A stretch of 17,955 bases of DNA from JAHFQJ01 sp046050125. GTDB lineage: Bacteria; Pseudomonadota; Gammaproteobacteria; Burkholderiales; Burkholderiaceae. The DNA is taken from assembly GCA_046050125.1 (NCBI GenBank), contig JBJOQB010000165.1, positions 1 through 17,955 on the forward strand, given 5' to 3'. The translations under genes were made by a program, and so were the position numbers. Positions 16,476 through 17,955 of this stretch are shown piece by piece. Within the stretch, counting starts at the first letter, position 1. The number at the start of each line of letters is the position of its first letter. The notes under the pieces were generated by a model. It saw only the letters and a list, made by a program, of their open reading frames with translations. It was not told where the DNA came from and made no database searches.

Positions 16476-17738
16476 ATGAGTAAAAATAAACAAGCTCAAG
16501 CAAGTAGTACTGCTAGTAAATTGTCAATGAAGCTTGCTTTAGGTAGTGCAGAAGTTGATTACTTATGGAAAGCACGAAATACTGAAGGAGCTACTGTTAA
16601 TGGAGAGGTTCGTGCCAAAAATGAAAAAGAGGCAATGAATTTACTACAAAAACAGCAACTAATGTCAATAGAATTAAAAAAAATTCGTACAGTAAAACCT
16701 AGAAAAATCACAAAGAAAGATATAGCATACTTTACAAGGCAATTATCTACACTATTAAAAGCTGGTTTACCACTTATGCAAGGTATGGATATTATTGCAC
16801 GAGGGCATGAAAATCCATCATTCTCACGATTAATCAATGACGTAAAACTTAATATTCAATCTGGTAGTAGTTTTGCAAATTCACTACGTAATCACCCTGA
16901 TTACTTTGATACATTATATTGTAATCTTGTAGAATCTGGCGAGCAAACTGGTGTACTAGATAGTTTATTAGAGCGTTTGGCTACATACCTAGAGAAAAGT
17001 CTTGCTATGATTTCAAAAATCAAAAAAGCAATGATTTACCCAATATTCATTTTATCGGTAGTGTTTTTAATTGTAATTGGATTAATGGTGTTTATTATTC
17101 CTACTTTTAAGGAAATTTTTGCATCTTTTGGTGCTGAACTGCCAGCCCCTACTCTAATTATTATGGCAATGTCAGATTTTATTGTTAAATATATATTATT
17201 TATATTAGCGGCTCCAATTATAGCATTCTTTGTAATTCGTACCCAATTAAAACGCTCTGAAAAAATGCGTCAGGCTAAGGATAAATTAGTATTAAATTTA
17301 CCTATATTTGGGAATATCGTACGTAAGGCAGCAATTGCAAGATGGAGCCGTACACTAGGAACTATGTTCTCATCAGGTATACCAATTGTTGAATCACTAG
17401 AATCAGTTGCAGGTGCTTCAGGTAATATTAACTATGAAAAAGCAACTTATAATATACAAAGCGATGTAACAAAAGGAACTAGCTTAACTGTTGCTATGCG
17501 TTCTACTCAACTTTTCCCCAACATGGTAACGCAAATGGTGGCAAGTGGAGAGGAATCAGGAGCATTGGATAGTATGTTAAACAAAGTCGGCGATTTTTAT
17601 GAAGAGGAAGTTGATACATCAATTGCGAGCTTATCAACTTTAATTGAGCCATTACTTATTGTAATACTTGGCGTGATTATTTGTATGATTTTAGTTGCAC
17701 TATATTTACCATTCTTTAGTATTGGTAAAGCATTCTAA
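16476..17738 (+). CDS. pilC: Type IV pilus inner-membrane platform protein PilC
   Basis: PilC is the polytopic inner-membrane platform on which PilB acts during pilus assembly. The 420-residue protein has the expected architecture. A cytoplasmic N-terminus contains a short signature region (YLWKARNTEGATVNGEVRA, 29-47), and the first T2SSF domain begins around 88 (FTRQLSTLLKAGLPLMQGMD). Hydrophobic segments lie near 186-212 and 230-258. A second T2SSF domain starts around 290 (WSRTLGTMFSSGIPIVESLE), with VASGEESGALDSML repeating the first domain's VESGEQTGVLDSLL. A C-terminal membrane helix ends in YLPFFSIGKAF, a standard ending for the family. AAAAGG (16464-16469) supports the start. In most relatives the prepilin peptidase gene pilD follows directly; here an IS1-like element begins 5 bases after the stop codon. 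Confidence 0.96.
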   Translation: MSKNKQAQASSTASKLSMKLALGSAEVDYLWKARNTEGATVNGEVRAKNEKEAMNLLQKQQLMSIELKKIRTVKPRKITKKDIAYFTRQLSTLLKAGLPLMQGMDIIARGHENPSFSRLINDVKLNIQSGSSFANSLRNHPDYFDTLYCNLVESGEQTGVLDSLLERLATYLEKSLAMISKIKKAMIYPIFILSVVFLIVIGLMVFIIPTFKEIFASFGAELPAPTLIIMAMSDFIVKYILFILAAPIIAFFVIRTQLKRSEKMRQAKDKLVLNLPIFGNIVRKAAIARWSRTLGTMFSSGIPIVESLESVAGASGNINYEKATYNIQSDVTKGTSLTVAMRSTQLFPNMVTQMVASGEESGALDSMLNKVGDFYEEEVDTSIASLSTLIEPLLIVILGVIICMILVALYLPFFSIGKAF

Positions 17739-17743
17739 AATTT

Positions 17744-17955
17744 GGGATTGCCCACTTAATTTGATGATATAATAAATGTTTTATTAAGATGAAGATAATA
17801 TGTAAAAGATGTGGAGATGATAAAAGTGTAAGACATGGATACTCTAAGAGAAAGAATGGAGAAAAAGCACAAAAATACAGATGCAATAAATGCAATGGAT
17901 ATTTTATATTAAATCCGAGTATAAAAAGAATGGATGCAGAAGATAAAAAGAGACT
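17744..17955 (+). mobile_element. Left end of an IS1-family insertion sequence, cut by the window edge
   Basis: The DNA after pilC resembles the left inverted repeat of IS1: it begins GGGATTG and contains TGCCCACTTA (17749-17758), against TGCCAACTTA at the matching place in IS1. A TATAAT box (17768-17773) and a transposase ORF follow. As the family usually duplicates about 8-10 target bases, the duplication should end at 17743 and therefore overlap the pilC stop codon. The right end lies outside the window, so completeness is unknown. The end-sequence comparison is from memory, not from a search. Confidence 0.65.
17789..17955 (+). CDS. IS1-family transposase N-terminus (InsA-like zinc ribbon), partial at window edge
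   Basis: Fifty-five codons are visible before the window ends. The N-terminus is a zinc ribbon with cysteines at 5, 8, 32 and 35 (CKRC, then CNKC), separated by a basic stretch and followed by GYF. This matches the DNA-binding InsA-type domain at the start of IS1 transposases, in the usual form C-x2-C, then K-Y-R-C-x2-C-x3-F. Codon use differs from the neighbours: all six arginines are AGA and all four glycines GGA, whereas lysC and pilB use many CGT, GGT and GGC codons, which supports acquisition from elsewhere. Whether it continues as a single ORF or as insA/insB with a frameshift cannot be seen. IS1595-type or other zinc-ribbon transposases are the alternative. Confidence 0.75.
   Translation, partial: MKIICKRCGDDKSVRHGYSKRKNGEKAQKYRCNKCNGYFILNPSIKRMDAEDKKR

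Noticed and set aside
15908..16837. Minus-strand open frames opposite pilB (15908-16099) and pilC (16559-16837)
   Set aside because: They overlap conserved parts of PilB (zinc site) and PilC (first T2SSF domain) and have no start signals or recognisable content.

Overview
The window looks like a very AT-rich (by eye about 30% GC) betaproteobacterial chromosome segment. The lineage guess rests on the aspartokinase N-terminus (HKYGGTSMGS), which resembles Burkholderiales/Alcaligenaceae versions, on BamB, and on a type IV pilus PilB/PilC pair. Low GC with an otherwise normal gene set would fit a host-associated or genome-reduced member, but this is inference from family recognition only; no search was run.

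Layout, left to right. (1) lysC (aspartokinase) on the plus strand, closed by a strong hairpin terminator shared with the oppositely oriented rluC. (2) A minus-strand cluster, transcribed ygfZ > trpF > fbpB-like permease > rluC, from 5800 down to 1449, with a good sigma70-type promoter in front of ygfZ. It mixes Fe-S/folate maintenance, tryptophan synthesis, iron transport and rRNA modification. (3) A single plus-strand gene of unknown function (5928-6611), whose stop codon abuts the stop codon of the next minus-strand gene. (4) A second minus-strand cluster, AddA-like helicase-nuclease > CPA2 (Kef-type) cation/proton antiporter > GabD-like aldehyde dehydrogenase, from 12938 down to 6612. (5) Divergent from it, bamB on the plus strand. 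(6) pilB and pilC, the assembly ATPase and inner-membrane platform of the type IV pilus, separated by an unusually long 229-base spacer with its own promoter-like sequence and palindrome. (7) At the right edge, 5 bases after the pilC stop codon, the left end of an IS1-family insertion sequence with a truncated (by the window) zinc-ribbon transposase ORF.

Most of the window is ordinary housekeeping and cell-envelope content. I see no CRISPR array, defence island, phage, rRNA or tRNA. No gene-free stretch exceeds 300 bases; the longest is 265 bases between bamB and pilB. I did not find a convincing undescribed multi-gene system. The best leads are the uncharacterised 227-residue protein, the IS1-like insertion just behind pilC, the split and possibly operator-controlled pilB/pilC arrangement, and a short motif (TTTAGCTATA) that recurs in intergenic DNA.
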